Shown piece by piece: positions 1-7,424 of a DNA stretch of 64,000 nucleotides (positions are counted from its first letter, which is position 1; every line of letters begins with the position of its first letter). The stretch spans positions 254,537 through 318,536 of the forward strand of contig JABDHJ010000001.1 of the NCBI GenBank assembly GCA_013285645.1, written 5' to 3'. The notes under the pieces were generated by a model. The model did not search any database. It was not told the origin of the DNA and saw only the letters and a program-made list of their open reading frames with translations. The translations under genes were made by a program, and so were the position numbers. The DNA is from Verrucomicrobiota bacterium. Lineage in GTDB: Bacteria; Verrucomicrobiota; Verrucomicrobiia; Methylacidiphilales; UBA1321.

Positions 1-14
1 TAGCGGGACCGATT

Positions 15-839
15 TCAAGGCGAAATGGTTTTATAACCCGGCTTGAGCAAGAGCGTATAAGCCGCTCCTCCCAGCCAGCCACCGAAGATCGGCGCAAGCA
101 CATACACCGTCAACCAACCCCAGCCATTGACGGTAAAAGGAAGACTTCCCCAACCCGCCCAGGAGGAAAATAATCTGGGTCCCAGGTCTCGCGCGGGATT
201 AAAGCAAGCCATGGTGATCGGCCCGAAAAGAGAAATGAGCATGGTAATGGTCAGACCGATGGCCGCCGCTGTCAGGATTTGAGGACGGCTTCCATTTTGC
301 TCATCCGTTACGGCGAGGATCACCATCAGTAGAATCGCAGTCCCCACGACTTCGGTGAAGAATGCTTCCGGTTGACTCGTAATGGAGGGGGCCACCGACA
401 GAGGTCTGCCGCCGGGATTGGGAAAGTACTCCCCAAAGATCATCGCGCTGGCTTCGCTGCCAGGAAGACCTCGCGTGATACCGTTCTTTTGTTCAAACAC
501 GGTAAGCGCACCCGCAAAAATAAGATAAAGCACGCAAGCGGCCAGAATCGAACCGAATAACTGGCAGAGGATGTACGGTACGATACGCCGCAGTGGAAAA
601 TCTCTCCACACGGCGAAACTGAGGGTCACGGCAGGATTGAGATGCGCCCCGCTTAACGATCCCGTCAGGTGGATGGCAGTGGCAATTCCCAATCCCCAAA
701 TAATGGCGACTTGAAATATTCCTACCTGCGCACCCGTCAACACGGCAGAAGCCACGCTTCCGCAACCGAAAAATACGAGCAGGAAGGTGCCAACAATCTC
801 TCCCCATATCCACGCAGGAATGGTCTTCGCTACTGTCAT
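15..839 (-). CDS. MIP-family aquaglyceroporin, last gene of the ars operon
   Basis: Membrane channel of the aquaporin/GlpF family, 274 residues, with both pore signatures visible: HLNPAVT in the first half and CFNPARDLGPR in the second; the second form is typical of glycerol-type (GlpF) channels. About six hydrophobic segments fit the family. The start at 839 is chosen because its ATG overlaps the stop of the preceding gene as ATGA; an upstream in-frame start at 848 would overlap further. It is the last gene of arsR-arsC-arsC-DUF6428-aqp and no ArsB or Acr3 pump is present. In Sinorhizobium meliloti the channel AqpS sits in the ars operon and lets arsenite made by ArsC leave the cell; the same role is inferred here. 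Glycerol or water transport is the alternative. Confidence 0.9.
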   Translation of the reverse strand: MTVAKTIPAWIWGEIVGTFLLVFFGCGSVASAVLTGAQVGIFQVAIIWGLGIATAIHLTGSLSGAHLNPAVTLSFAVWRDFPLRRIVPYILCQLFGSILAACVLYLIFAGALTVFEQKNGITRGLPGSEASAMIFGEYFPNPGGRPLSVAPSITSQPEAFFTEVVGTAILLMVILAVTDEQNGSRPQILTAAAIGLTITMLISLFGPITMACFNPARDLGPRLFSSWAGWGSLPFTVNGWGWLTVYVLAPIFGGWLGGAAYTLLLKPGYKTISP

Positions 840-1300
840 GAGCAACAACTGCTCTCAGTGGAACAACAAGATGAATTACTGCTTTCAAGACCACACTGTT
901 CTTTAGCCAGACAATCTGTGTGCTTGGTTGTCAAACGAAAGACAACTGCATCGCCATCCGCTTCGGCGGATTCAATCGGAAACTGGGAGATGTAAGGAGC
1001 TTCAAATTCAACTTCGACCTCCAATTCATCCGAAGGCAAAATTTTTCCGGCTAACTTCAAAATCGAGGCAAGCTTGCCCGCCGTTAGCGCATGGTCTTCA
1101 TCATTGGCCGCCACCCACGCTTGAAGAACACATGAGGAAGTGGACCTCCGAGTTCCACCGCAGTCGATGAAGTCTTTCTGCACATGGCCGACTTCTGTGA
1201 TGTGAAAATGGACCGGGATGGTGACTTGATCCGGCAAGTGGAAGACGATGCCCTTGGCGGCATTTTGTTCGAGGATGGATTTGAGTTCGGTGATGTTCAT
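836..1300 (-). CDS. DUF6428 family protein in ars operon
   Basis: A 154-residue protein that I match to the DUF6428 family, which is often found in arsenic-resistance operons; its function is not known. The sequence begins MNITELKSIL, has an HFHITEVGHV segment and an internal Cys (DCGG), and ends in a Cys-rich tail (CCSTESSCCS) that could bind thiophilic metalloids; that is inference. The start at 1300 is preferred over an upstream in-frame start at 1426, because the longer version would overlap most of the 3' end of arsC (stop at 1305). Its stop overlaps the aquaporin start by four bases, so the two are probably translationally coupled. Confidence 0.75.
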   Translation of the reverse strand: MNITELKSILEQNAAKGIVFHLPDQVTIPVHFHITEVGHVQKDFIDCGGTRRSTSSCVLQAWVAANDEDHALTAGKLASILKLAGKILPSDELEVEVEFEAPYISQFPIESAEADGDAVVFRLTTKHTDCLAKEQCGLESSNSSCCSTESSCCS

Positions 1301-1304
1301 AACT

Positions 1305-1736
1305 TTATTTCTTTTCGCGGTAACCAGTGGCATACGCCTCAAAGACGAGTTTGATTTGGTCTCGCACTTGGCGGAACACGGCCAAAATTTCCTCATCCGT
1401 TCCTTGGGCATGAGCCGGATCGTCAAACCCCCAGTGATAACGATTCACCTGCCCGGGAAACATGGGACAAGCTTGGTCCGCGTTGCCACACACCGTGATG
1501 ACGGTATCGATCTCGCGATCAAGAAATTCATTCAGGGATTTCGAGGTGTGCCCGGAAATATCGATGCCAATCTCCCTCATCACTTCCAGGGCCTTGGGAT
1601 GCACGTAGCCAGCAGGCTTCGATCCCGCGCTATAAACATCGAAGAGATCACCCGCCGCGTGACGGAGAACTCCCTCTGCCAGATGGCTGCGGCAGGAATT
1701 GCCAGTACAAAGAATCAGGATGGAAGGATTGCTCAT
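1305..1736 (-). CDS. arsC: Arsenate reductase, thioredoxin-coupled LMW-PTPase type
   Basis: Reduces arsenate to arsenite in the cytoplasm using thioredoxin. The 143-residue protein has the low-molecular-weight phosphatase P-loop CTGNSCRS (C-X5-R) near the N terminus and the second and third redox cysteines in [11 protein letters not shown], which is the arrangement of the Bacillus/Staphylococcus ArsC class; the conserved DP pair (FDDPA) follows. It lies 17 bases after a second reductase-like gene in the same operon. All residues needed for activity are present, so function is well supported. Confidence 0.93.
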   Translation of the reverse strand: MSNPSILILCTGNSCRSHLAEGVLRHAAGDLFDVYSAGSKPAGYVHPKALEVMREIGIDISGHTSKSLNEFLDREIDTVITVCGNADQACPMFPGQVNRYHWGFDDPAHAQGTDEEILAVFRQVRDQIKLVFEAYATGYREKK

Positions 1737-1753
1737 CTTGTTTGGAGTGAATA

Positions 1754-2251
1754 TTAATTTTGTGGAAGGCGTTCCTTTTCACCGATGCCGCCTACCGCCT
1801 GCTCAAGTTTGATCCGTTCCATCTTCTCAAAAGGCAGGGAACAAAAAAGGTCAAGGCGTCGCTGAATCTGCATCGCCACTTGCACAGTCTTTTGAAACTT
1901 CTCATCCTCGTTGCCTTCAAATGTCGCCGGGTCAGGAGAACCCCAATGTGCAACGACCGGTTGCCCCGGCCAAACCGGACAACTTTCCCTGGCATTATCA
2001 CAAACGGTAACGACGAAATCGAATCGAACGTCCCTATATTCCTCCCATGACTTACTGCGGGCACCGGAGGCATCAATGTGATAATTCTCCTTGAGTACAC
2101 GAAGGACTACCGGGTTCACCCTCCCTGTGGGTTTGGCCCCGGCGCTGAAGGATTCAAAGCGGCCAGGAGCCACGCGGCGAATCAGGAATTCGCCCAGGAT
2201 GGATCGGGCGGAGTTGCCCGTGCAGAGAAAGAGAATTTTGAATGGAGTCAT
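1754..2251 (-). CDS. Second ArsC-like low-molecular-weight phosphatase/arsenate reductase
   Basis: A 165-residue paralogue of the downstream arsC. It has the P-loop CTGNSARS and the [16 protein letters not shown] segment with two further cysteines, so the thioredoxin-type arsenate reductase triad is kept; the Cys inside the P-loop of the first copy is Ala here. It carries a C-terminal extension of about 30 residues rich in charged residues. It starts two bases after the arsR stop, so it is the first gene translated after the regulator. Redundant reductases are common in ars operons; a difference in reductant or substrate (for example an organoarsenical or a phosphotyrosine protein) cannot be judged from sequence. 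Confidence 0.88.
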   Translation of the reverse strand: MTPFKILFLCTGNSARSILGEFLIRRVAPGRFESFSAGAKPTGRVNPVVLRVLKENYHIDASGARSKSWEEYRDVRFDFVVTVCDNARESCPVWPGQPVVAHWGSPDPATFEGNEDEKFQKTVQVAMQIQRRLDLFCSLPFEKMERIKLEQAVGGIGEKERLPQN

Positions 2252-2253
2252 GG

Positions 2254-2640
2254 TCAGCAGGAACAGGTTGTTGCCCGGGAGGGCTGGATGCCTTTAATTT
2301 CGGCTTTCAGGCCGCTGCAATCTGTCTTGATCTTCGCAAGTCCACGCAGATCCTTTTTGAAGATCGGTTCTGTGCCCACACAATCCTGAAGGCACCGGAG
2401 ATTGGAATCGAGTTCCGGGCTTTTTTTACGTGGAAGACTATAAATCATCCAATTTTGATACCGGCGGCTTTCCACCATGCCTTGAGCCTTTAGATAGGCG
2501 AGGTGCTTGGAAATCTTCACTTGCGGCTCGCCCAGGACTTCCTGAAAGTGGCAGACGCAAAGCGGCTTGATCGAGAGCAAATGGAGGATGCGAAGGCGTG
2601 TTTCGTCGCAAAGACAACGATAGATGGCGAGCAGCTTCAT
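2254..2640 (-). CDS. arsR: ArsR/SmtB-family repressor of the ars operon
   Basis: Winged-helix metalloregulator of 128 residues. The recognition-helix region contains the motif LCVCHFQEVLG, the arsenite-sensing Cys pair of classic ArsR (ELCVCDL in the E. coli type), followed by a helix with KISKHLAYLKAQGMV. The C terminus ends in CSC, a second possible metal site. It is the first gene of the operon; a tandem repeat lies directly upstream of its start and is the probable operator. The expected action is release from DNA on arsenite or antimonite binding. Confidence 0.92.
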   Translation of the reverse strand: MKLLAIYRCLCDETRLRILHLLSIKPLCVCHFQEVLGEPQVKISKHLAYLKAQGMVESRRYQNWMIYSLPRKKSPELDSNLRCLQDCVGTEPIFKKDLRGLAKIKTDCSGLKAEIKGIQPSRATTCSC

Positions 2641-2645
2641 CGTTG

Positions 2646-2679
2646 TATTCTTTCATAAGTATATTCTTTTACAAGTATA
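2646..2679. promoter_or_regulatory. Tandem 18-base repeat upstream of arsR, putative operator
   Basis: Two direct copies of an 18-base AT-rich word (positions 2646-2663 and 2662-2679, period 16) differ at only two positions and share TATTCTTT and AAGTATA. They sit 6 to 39 bases upstream of the arsR start codon, where an autoregulating ArsR would bind. The register of 16 bases differs from the usual imperfect inverted repeat of ArsR sites, so binding by ArsR is inference. Confidence 0.5.
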
Positions 2680-2720
2680 TAGTTTGGCAAATTTTCTTCG
2701 CCTGACTTATAAAATAACTT

Positions 2721-3959
2721 CTAGTGAGACAAGAGCAGCTTGTCGTCGAAGCGCACCAGCATGTAGGAAATGATATTCATTCCCATGCGATGCACGGCCA
2801 GCGCGGTGTCCAGATTGAAATTGCGGTAAAAAATGGACTGTTTCTCCACAAACGCCGTATCGGTATAGAGCGTACCGGGAGGGATGGGCCTGTAGGTCAT
2901 GAAGAAGCTTTTATCGCCCGGCAGTATCCGCATGAACATGATGTCGCTATAATCGTTGGGCGTGTAAAGGATGGCGAGAATGCCATCGATATCGAGATGC
3001 TGCGGCGCTTCCGCATAGTAATTCATTCCCGCTGGAATTTGCGTCATGGGATAACGGCCCTTGGCAAAAATGTCATCAGTCAGGGAATAGGGCATGAATT
3101 TCTTGTCTTCGTCTGGGATGACCCGCTTCATTTCCCGGTGAAAAGCGACATCGAAACGGGATCCCTCCCCGGCCAGCGCGTTATCACCCCAAATCATCCC
3201 TCCGTCGATCAGGTACTTCCTCAAATTCTCGATCTCGGCATCGGTCAGGACGAAATCCTTGTGCCCGGTGAAGAAGATGAACGGTGGCATTTTGTCGAGC
3301 AAATCGGGGCTGGCGATATCCAAGGGTTTGGACACCACCTCGCCCTTGATGGCGCCGTGGCTCCACTCGTTAATTTTCGCCACCAAGTCGGGAATGCTAC
3401 CCGCCACGATATTACCGTCCTTATCGAGACGAGTGTTGCAAGCCCAGTCACCGTTGGCGTAGGACGCGACATAAACCGGGAAAGTGCAGGTCGGATCGTG
3501 GTTGGCAATCTGCTCCGGAGTCATGTGCCATTTGTCTATAACCGTCTGCTTGATGTCCTGGATGCTCAGATCAAGACTGCTGGGAGTAGCGTGAACAGGA
3601 TCAGAAGGTGGACGAGGAGTATGGTTGTCTATCCCCTTGGTGTCGCCAATCCTCGGCATGGGAACCGAAATCCTAGAGTTAACCAAAGTCGTGGGAATTT
3701 CCGGAATCGGGGACGGCGGAGTGGGTAGATTTACGATTACTTCCTGCGGAACAGGAATGGCGTTGGTCGGAGGCGGCACAGGGGGCGTGGGAATGTAAAT
3801 AGTCGTATCCGGCGACTGTGTTGCAGGCGCCCGAAAGACAATCCAGCCCGCCACGGCCATAAAAAGCACCAGATGAAAAAGCAACGCACTTAAAAAGAAA
3901 ACCGAACGGGTGACTTTATCCGCCCAACGGCTGTCTTTCCCAAGGGGCTCTTGAGGCAT
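2721..3959 (-). CDS. Membrane-anchored, proline-rich DUF4159 protein
   Basis: A 412-residue protein with a short basic N terminus, one transmembrane helix (about residues 19-43, FFLSALLFHLVLFMAVAG), a proline-rich stretch (about residues 55-120) reminiscent of TonB-type spacers, and a C-terminal domain that I match to DUF4159: FFTGHKDFVLTDAEIENLRKY, then GGMIWGDNALAG and DIDGILAILYTPNDYSD. DUF4159 domains have a class-I glutamine amidotransferase-like fold but no established activity. Topology suggests an extracytoplasmic globular domain. The anchor closely resembles that of the protein at 62419-63583. It is separated by 37 bases from the AraC regulator upstream on the same strand. Confidence 0.7.
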   Translation of the reverse strand: MPQEPLGKDSRWADKVTRSVFFLSALLFHLVLFMAVAGWIVFRAPATQSPDTTIYIPTPPVPPPTNAIPVPQEVIVNLPTPPSPIPEIPTTLVNSRISVPMPRIGDTKGIDNHTPRPPSDPVHATPSSLDLSIQDIKQTVIDKWHMTPEQIANHDPTCTFPVYVASYANGDWACNTRLDKDGNIVAGSIPDLVAKINEWSHGAIKGEVVSKPLDIASPDLLDKMPPFIFFTGHKDFVLTDAEIENLRKYLIDGGMIWGDNALAGEGSRFDVAFHREMKRVIPDEDKKFMPYSLTDDIFAKGRYPMTQIPAGMNYYAEAPQHLDIDGILAILYTPNDYSDIMFMRILPGDKSFFMTYRPIPPGTLYTDTAFVEKQSIFYRNFNLDTALAVHRMGMNIISYMLVRFDDKLLLSH

Positions 3960-3996
3960 AAAACAGCAATACTCGTAATTACAACAAAAGCGAATA

Positions 3997-4824
3997 TTAT
4001 CTTAATCTAACCATTGGTCTTATGCGAAATTGGCGGGGAGTGACGCCCCGCGCCTGCTTGAACGCCTTGCAAAGATGAGCAGCATCGACGAAACCGCATT
4101 GCGCGGCGATTTCCTTCAGCGTCAGATCGGACGTCGTCAGTAAAGCAGCAGCCTTCTCAAGGCGAGCCTGGCGGAGAAAACTTCGTGGCGACATCCGGTG
4201 ATGACGCCGGAACAAACTCGAAAAGTGAGCCGGGCAAAGAGAGTGATATGCCGCGACCTGCGCGATGCTCAGGGCGTCCTGCAAATTCGTGCGAAAATAA
4301 TGGGCCGCCGATTCGACGCGATTGACCTGGCGCGAATTTAGATCCGAACCGGTCCTCGGTGGACGGACAGAAACGGCTGGAGCCTGTTCCGCCCGACGTG
4401 CCATCAGTAAAAGAATGCTTTGCGCCGCCAGTCCGACCCGTACTTGCGACGGGAGCCCCGGCTGATGGTGCTCACGGGCGATGATTTCGATATAATCCGC
4501 AATTTCCCCGAAGTCATCTCCAGTCGCGACCGCTCGTTGCGACCAGTCCGGAGATTTGCCGCCAAAATCAAAACCGACCCAGGCCAGTTGGGCCTCACCC
4601 CCTGCCCTGATTTCCTCGCAGTGAAGGGTCTTCGGTTTCAAAAGGATCGCCTCTCCCGCTTCTAACGAAAGTCGGCGACGGCGACCGATACGCCAATCAC
4701 ATTGTCCGGAGAGAACGATGCCCAATTCGTAGAAGGGATGATCGTGCCAGTAAAAATTACGGCCACTCTGACGTCGTCCGGACGCAACCAGCTTGACGGA
4801 AGGAGGTGATTCCCAAATTTGCAT
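3997..4824 (-). CDS. AraC-family transcriptional regulator
   Basis: A 275-residue regulator with an N-terminal cupin-like sensor domain (HDHPFYELGIVLSGQ motif, then GEAILLKPKTLH) and a C-terminal pair of helix-turn-helix units (about residues 165-270; SIAQVAAYHSLCPAHFSSLFRR and TLKEIAAQCGFVDAAHLCKAFK). The sensor is of the type that binds a sugar or related effector. It is divergent from the oxidoreductase fusion gene starting at 4933, with about 110 bases between, so it probably controls that gene and the downstream GH42; the effector is unknown. Confidence 0.88.
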   Translation of the reverse strand: MQIWESPPSVKLVASGRRQSGRNFYWHDHPFYELGIVLSGQCDWRIGRRRRLSLEAGEAILLKPKTLHCEEIRAGGEAQLAWVGFDFGGKSPDWSQRAVATGDDFGEIADYIEIIAREHHQPGLPSQVRVGLAAQSILLLMARRAEQAPAVSVRPPRTGSDLNSRQVNRVESAAHYFRTNLQDALSIAQVAAYHSLCPAHFSSLFRRHHRMSPRSFLRQARLEKAAALLTTSDLTLKEIAAQCGFVDAAHLCKAFKQARGVTPRQFRIRPMVRLR

Positions 4825-4906
4825 TTTTACGAGGTTAGGCAGCTAATACGCCATGAAATCTATGATTAGTACAATAAAAACTCGCTTTCGCCCAATTGCT
4901 GAAACC

Positions 4907-4938
4907 GCTCATAATCGTTCATGCTTTCGAACATGAGC
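4907..4938. promoter_or_regulatory. Interrupted palindrome over the start of the oxidoreductase fusion gene
   Basis: GCTCAT (4907-4912) and GTTC (4917-4920) pair with GAAC (4929-4932) and ATGAGC (4933-4938), giving a two-part inverted repeat with an 8-base loop and a 4-base bulge. It covers both candidate start codons (4921 and 4933). It could be an operator for the divergent AraC regulator or an mRNA hairpin that hides the start; neither is proven. Confidence 0.35.
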
Positions 4939-6936
4939 AACACGCAACTTTCGTGGGGTATTATCGGAACCGGGGGCATTGCCCAAACCTTTGCGCATGG
5001 GCTGGCCAAGTCTCGCACCGGAAAACTGGTCGCAGTCGGCAGCCGGAAACAGGACGCCGCCGATACCTTCGCCAAAAAATTCGGACAGGTTCAGGCGCAT
5101 GGAAGTTACGAGGCGCTGCTTGCCGATCCTGCGGTGCAAGCCGTCTATATTGGCGTACCTCACCCATTTCACGCGGACCTGTGCATCAAGGCGGCCCGCG
5201 CCAAAAAACATATCCTCTGCGAAAAGCCGCTGACGCTCAATCACGCGGAAGCGATGGTCGTGGCCGAGGTTGCGCGCGAAAACGGCGTGTTCCTGATGGA
5301 AGCGTTCATGTATCGCTGCCACCCGCAAACGACCAAGCTGGTCGAATTGATCCGCAACGGCGAGATCGGAGATGTCGGGGTCATCCAGGCTACGTTCAGC
5401 TTCCACGGCGGATTTCACGCCCATGGTCGTCTTTTCAGCAATGAGCTTGGAGGCGGAGGCATCCTTGATGTGGGCTGTTACACAGCCTCGATCTCGCGTC
5501 TGGTGGCGGGAGCGGCGTTGGGTCTGCCCTTTGCCGATCCGATCAAGGTCAGCGGATTCGTGCAGCTTTATCCTGAGACGGGAACCGATGCCTACGCGGT
5601 TGCCTCGGCTCAATTTCCGGGCGGTATTCTGGCCCAATTATCCACTGGTGTGGGCTTGAGTCAGGAAAATTGTCTGCGAGTCTACGGCAGTAAGGGCTCG
5701 ATCTACGTTCCTCATCCTTACGTGATGTCACGCGAAGGCGGCGAAAGCACGATTGTGGTGAACCGTGCTGAATCGTCGTCGCCGGAAACCATCGTCATCA
5801 AGACCGATGCTTGGCTCTACTCGCTGGAAGCCGATGCCGTGGCCGACGCGCTGGAGCAGGGACGCTTGGAAAGCCACGCGATGACGGTCGCCGATTCCCT
5901 CGGCAATATGGCGGCGCTGGATGCCTGGCGCGCATCGGCGGGATACGTTTACGAAAGTGAAAAGCCCAATGCTTCCTTCCCCACGGTCAGCCGTAAACCG
6001 CTGCAAAAAAGAGCGGATGCCCCCATCCCCTCCGGCCGCATCGAGGGAGTGGACATTCCTGTCTCGCGCTTGATCCTGGGTTGCGACCACCAACTAACCA
6101 TGCCATACGCCGCAGCCATGTTCGACGATTTCTTCGAGCGAGGCGGAAATGCGTTCGATACCGCTTACATTTATGGCGGAGGTCTGCAGGAACAATTGCT
6201 GGGCCGCTGGATCGAGCAACGCGGCCTTCGCGCGCAGACGGCGGTGATGGTGAAGGGAGCGCATACGCCTCTCTGCCGACCTGACTTCTTAAGTTCTCAA
6301 TTACTCGAGAGCTTGGATCGTTTGAAAATTGGTTACGCCGATATGTACCTGATGCATCGCGACAACCTGGATGTCCCCGTCGGCGAATTCGTCGATGTGC
6401 TCAACGAGCATCATCGCGCGGGCCGGATCAAATCGTTCGGTGGTTCGAACTGGTCCCTGGAGCGCCTACAGGAAGCCAACGCTTACGCGGAGAAAAAGGG
6501 CCTCCAGAAATTCGGCTTGGTCAGCAACAACTTCAGCCTCGCCCGCATGGTGTCACCGGTCTGGCATGGTTGCGTCTCGGCCAAGGATCCGGATTTCAAA
6601 CAGTGGCTGGAGAAAACACGAACGCCGCTTCTCTGCTGGTCGAGCCAGGCGAGAGGCTTCTTCACTGAACGCGCGGGCCGCGCCAAACTTGGCGACGCGG
6701 AACTGGTGCGTTGCTGGTATGGCGACGATAACTTTCAGCGCCGGGATCGCGCCATCGAATTGGCGGCCAAGAAGGGCGTCCAGCCGATCCATATTGCGTT
6801 GGCCTACGTGCTTGCCCAGACCTTCCCGACATTTGCCCTGGTCGGCCCGCGCCTGATTTCCGAGACAGCCAGTTCCTGCGCAGCGCTCTCGGTCAGTCTT
6901 ACGCCTGAGGAATTGAAGTGGCTTGATCTTGAGTAA
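4933..6936 (+). CDS. Gfo/Idh/MocA oxidoreductase fused to an aldo/keto reductase
   Basis: One 667-residue polypeptide with two complete NAD(P)-dependent oxidoreductase modules. Residues 1 to about 340 are a Gfo/Idh/MocA dehydrogenase: Rossmann loop GIIGTGGIA, the EKPLTLN motif with the catalytic Lys, and GGILDVGCYT. After a short linker, residues about 360-667 are an aldo/keto reductase with the catalytic set Asp/Tyr in FDTAYIYGGG, Lys in VMVKGAH and His in LMHRD. Both halves act on sugars or sugar derivatives in known families, so two consecutive redox steps on one sugar (for example keto-sugar to polyol) are a reasonable inference. ATG 4933 gives a normal Rossmann N terminus; ATG 4921 is four codons longer. 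The GH42 gene lies downstream on the same strand. Confidence 0.88.
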   Translation: MSNTQLSWGIIGTGGIAQTFAHGLAKSRTGKLVAVGSRKQDAADTFAKKFGQVQAHGSYEALLADPAVQAVYIGVPHPFHADLCIKAARAKKHILCEKPLTLNHAEAMVVAEVARENGVFLMEAFMYRCHPQTTKLVELIRNGEIGDVGVIQATFSFHGGFHAHGRLFSNELGGGGILDVGCYTASISRLVAGAALGLPFADPIKVSGFVQLYPETGTDAYAVASAQFPGGILAQLSTGVGLSQENCLRVYGSKGSIYVPHPYVMSREGGESTIVVNRAESSSPETIVIKTDAWLYSLEADAVADALEQGRLESHAMTVADSLGNMAALDAWRASAGYVYESEKPNASFPTVSRKPLQKRADAPIPSGRIEGVDIPVSRLILGCDHQLTMPYAAAMFDDFFERGGNAFDTAYIYGGGLQEQLLGRWIEQRGLRAQTAVMVKGAHTPLCRPDFLSSQLLESLDRLKIGYADMYLMHRDNLDVPVGEFVDVLNEHHRAGRIKSFGGSNWSLERLQEANAYAEKKGLQKFGLVSNNFSLARMVSPVWHGCVSAKDPDFKQWLEKTRTPLLCWSSQARGFFTERAGRAKLGDAELVRCWYGDDNFQRRDRAIELAAKKGVQPIHIALAYVLAQTFPTFALVGPRLISETASSCAALSVSLTPEELKWLDLE

Positions 6937-7059
6937 GGCTCTCGCGTCCGAAGGGCAACAATCATATCTGGCTGATGATATTTTTCACCGATTTAGTCCA
7001 AGTATTTCCGTATTCACTCCATGGCTTTTGTCTCCAAAATCCGGCTAGCATGATTCCAT

Positions 7060-7350
7060 GACAACGATACTTCTGGAGCGGTCAAGTCGATGGACGGAAT
7101 GGCCGATCCCGCCGGGCTCGTCAACATGGAGTTGAAACCGGGCGAATTTTTCCTCTTCAACGAAAAGCCCCTACACCATTCCGAAGTCAACCGTTCGCAA
7201 CGCCGCCGCATGAGCATGCGCGTCACGCTGCCGATAGTGAGAATCGAACAAGACGGCCCTCCTCTCCATCCGGGGTATGCCGCCATCGTCGTCTCGGGCC
7301 GCAATACCATGGGCTTCAAGCGACTCATGGCGCCGCCTGAAACGCCCTGA
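7060..7350 (+). pseudogene. 3' remnant of a phytanoyl-CoA dioxygenase (PhyH)-like gene
   Basis: The frame ending at 7350 encodes the C-terminal part of a PhyH-type Fe(II)/2-oxoglutarate oxygenase: VNMELKPGEFFLFNEKPLHH, then SEVNRSQRRR (the distal iron His and the 2-oxoglutarate Arg region), then TLPIVRI and PLHPGYAAIVV, ending GFKRLMAPP. The N-terminal two thirds, including the HxD iron ligands, are missing, and an in-frame TGA lies just upstream (about 7054). I read it as a gene remnant that is no longer a functional oxygenase. An in-frame ATG at 7090 could still give an 86-residue peptide, but no ribosome site is evident. Confidence 0.6.
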
Positions 7351-7424
7351 TGAATCTGGCGCGGGACTCCACCGCAAACATTCTCCCCTAACCGTTGCTT
7401 GATTTTACGCCACCCGAACGCAGC

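Noticed and set aside
2724-3728. 334-codon plus-strand frame opposite the DUF4159 gene
   Set aside because: It is the antisense shadow of a gene with a recognisable domain; no ribosome site and no recognisable motif.
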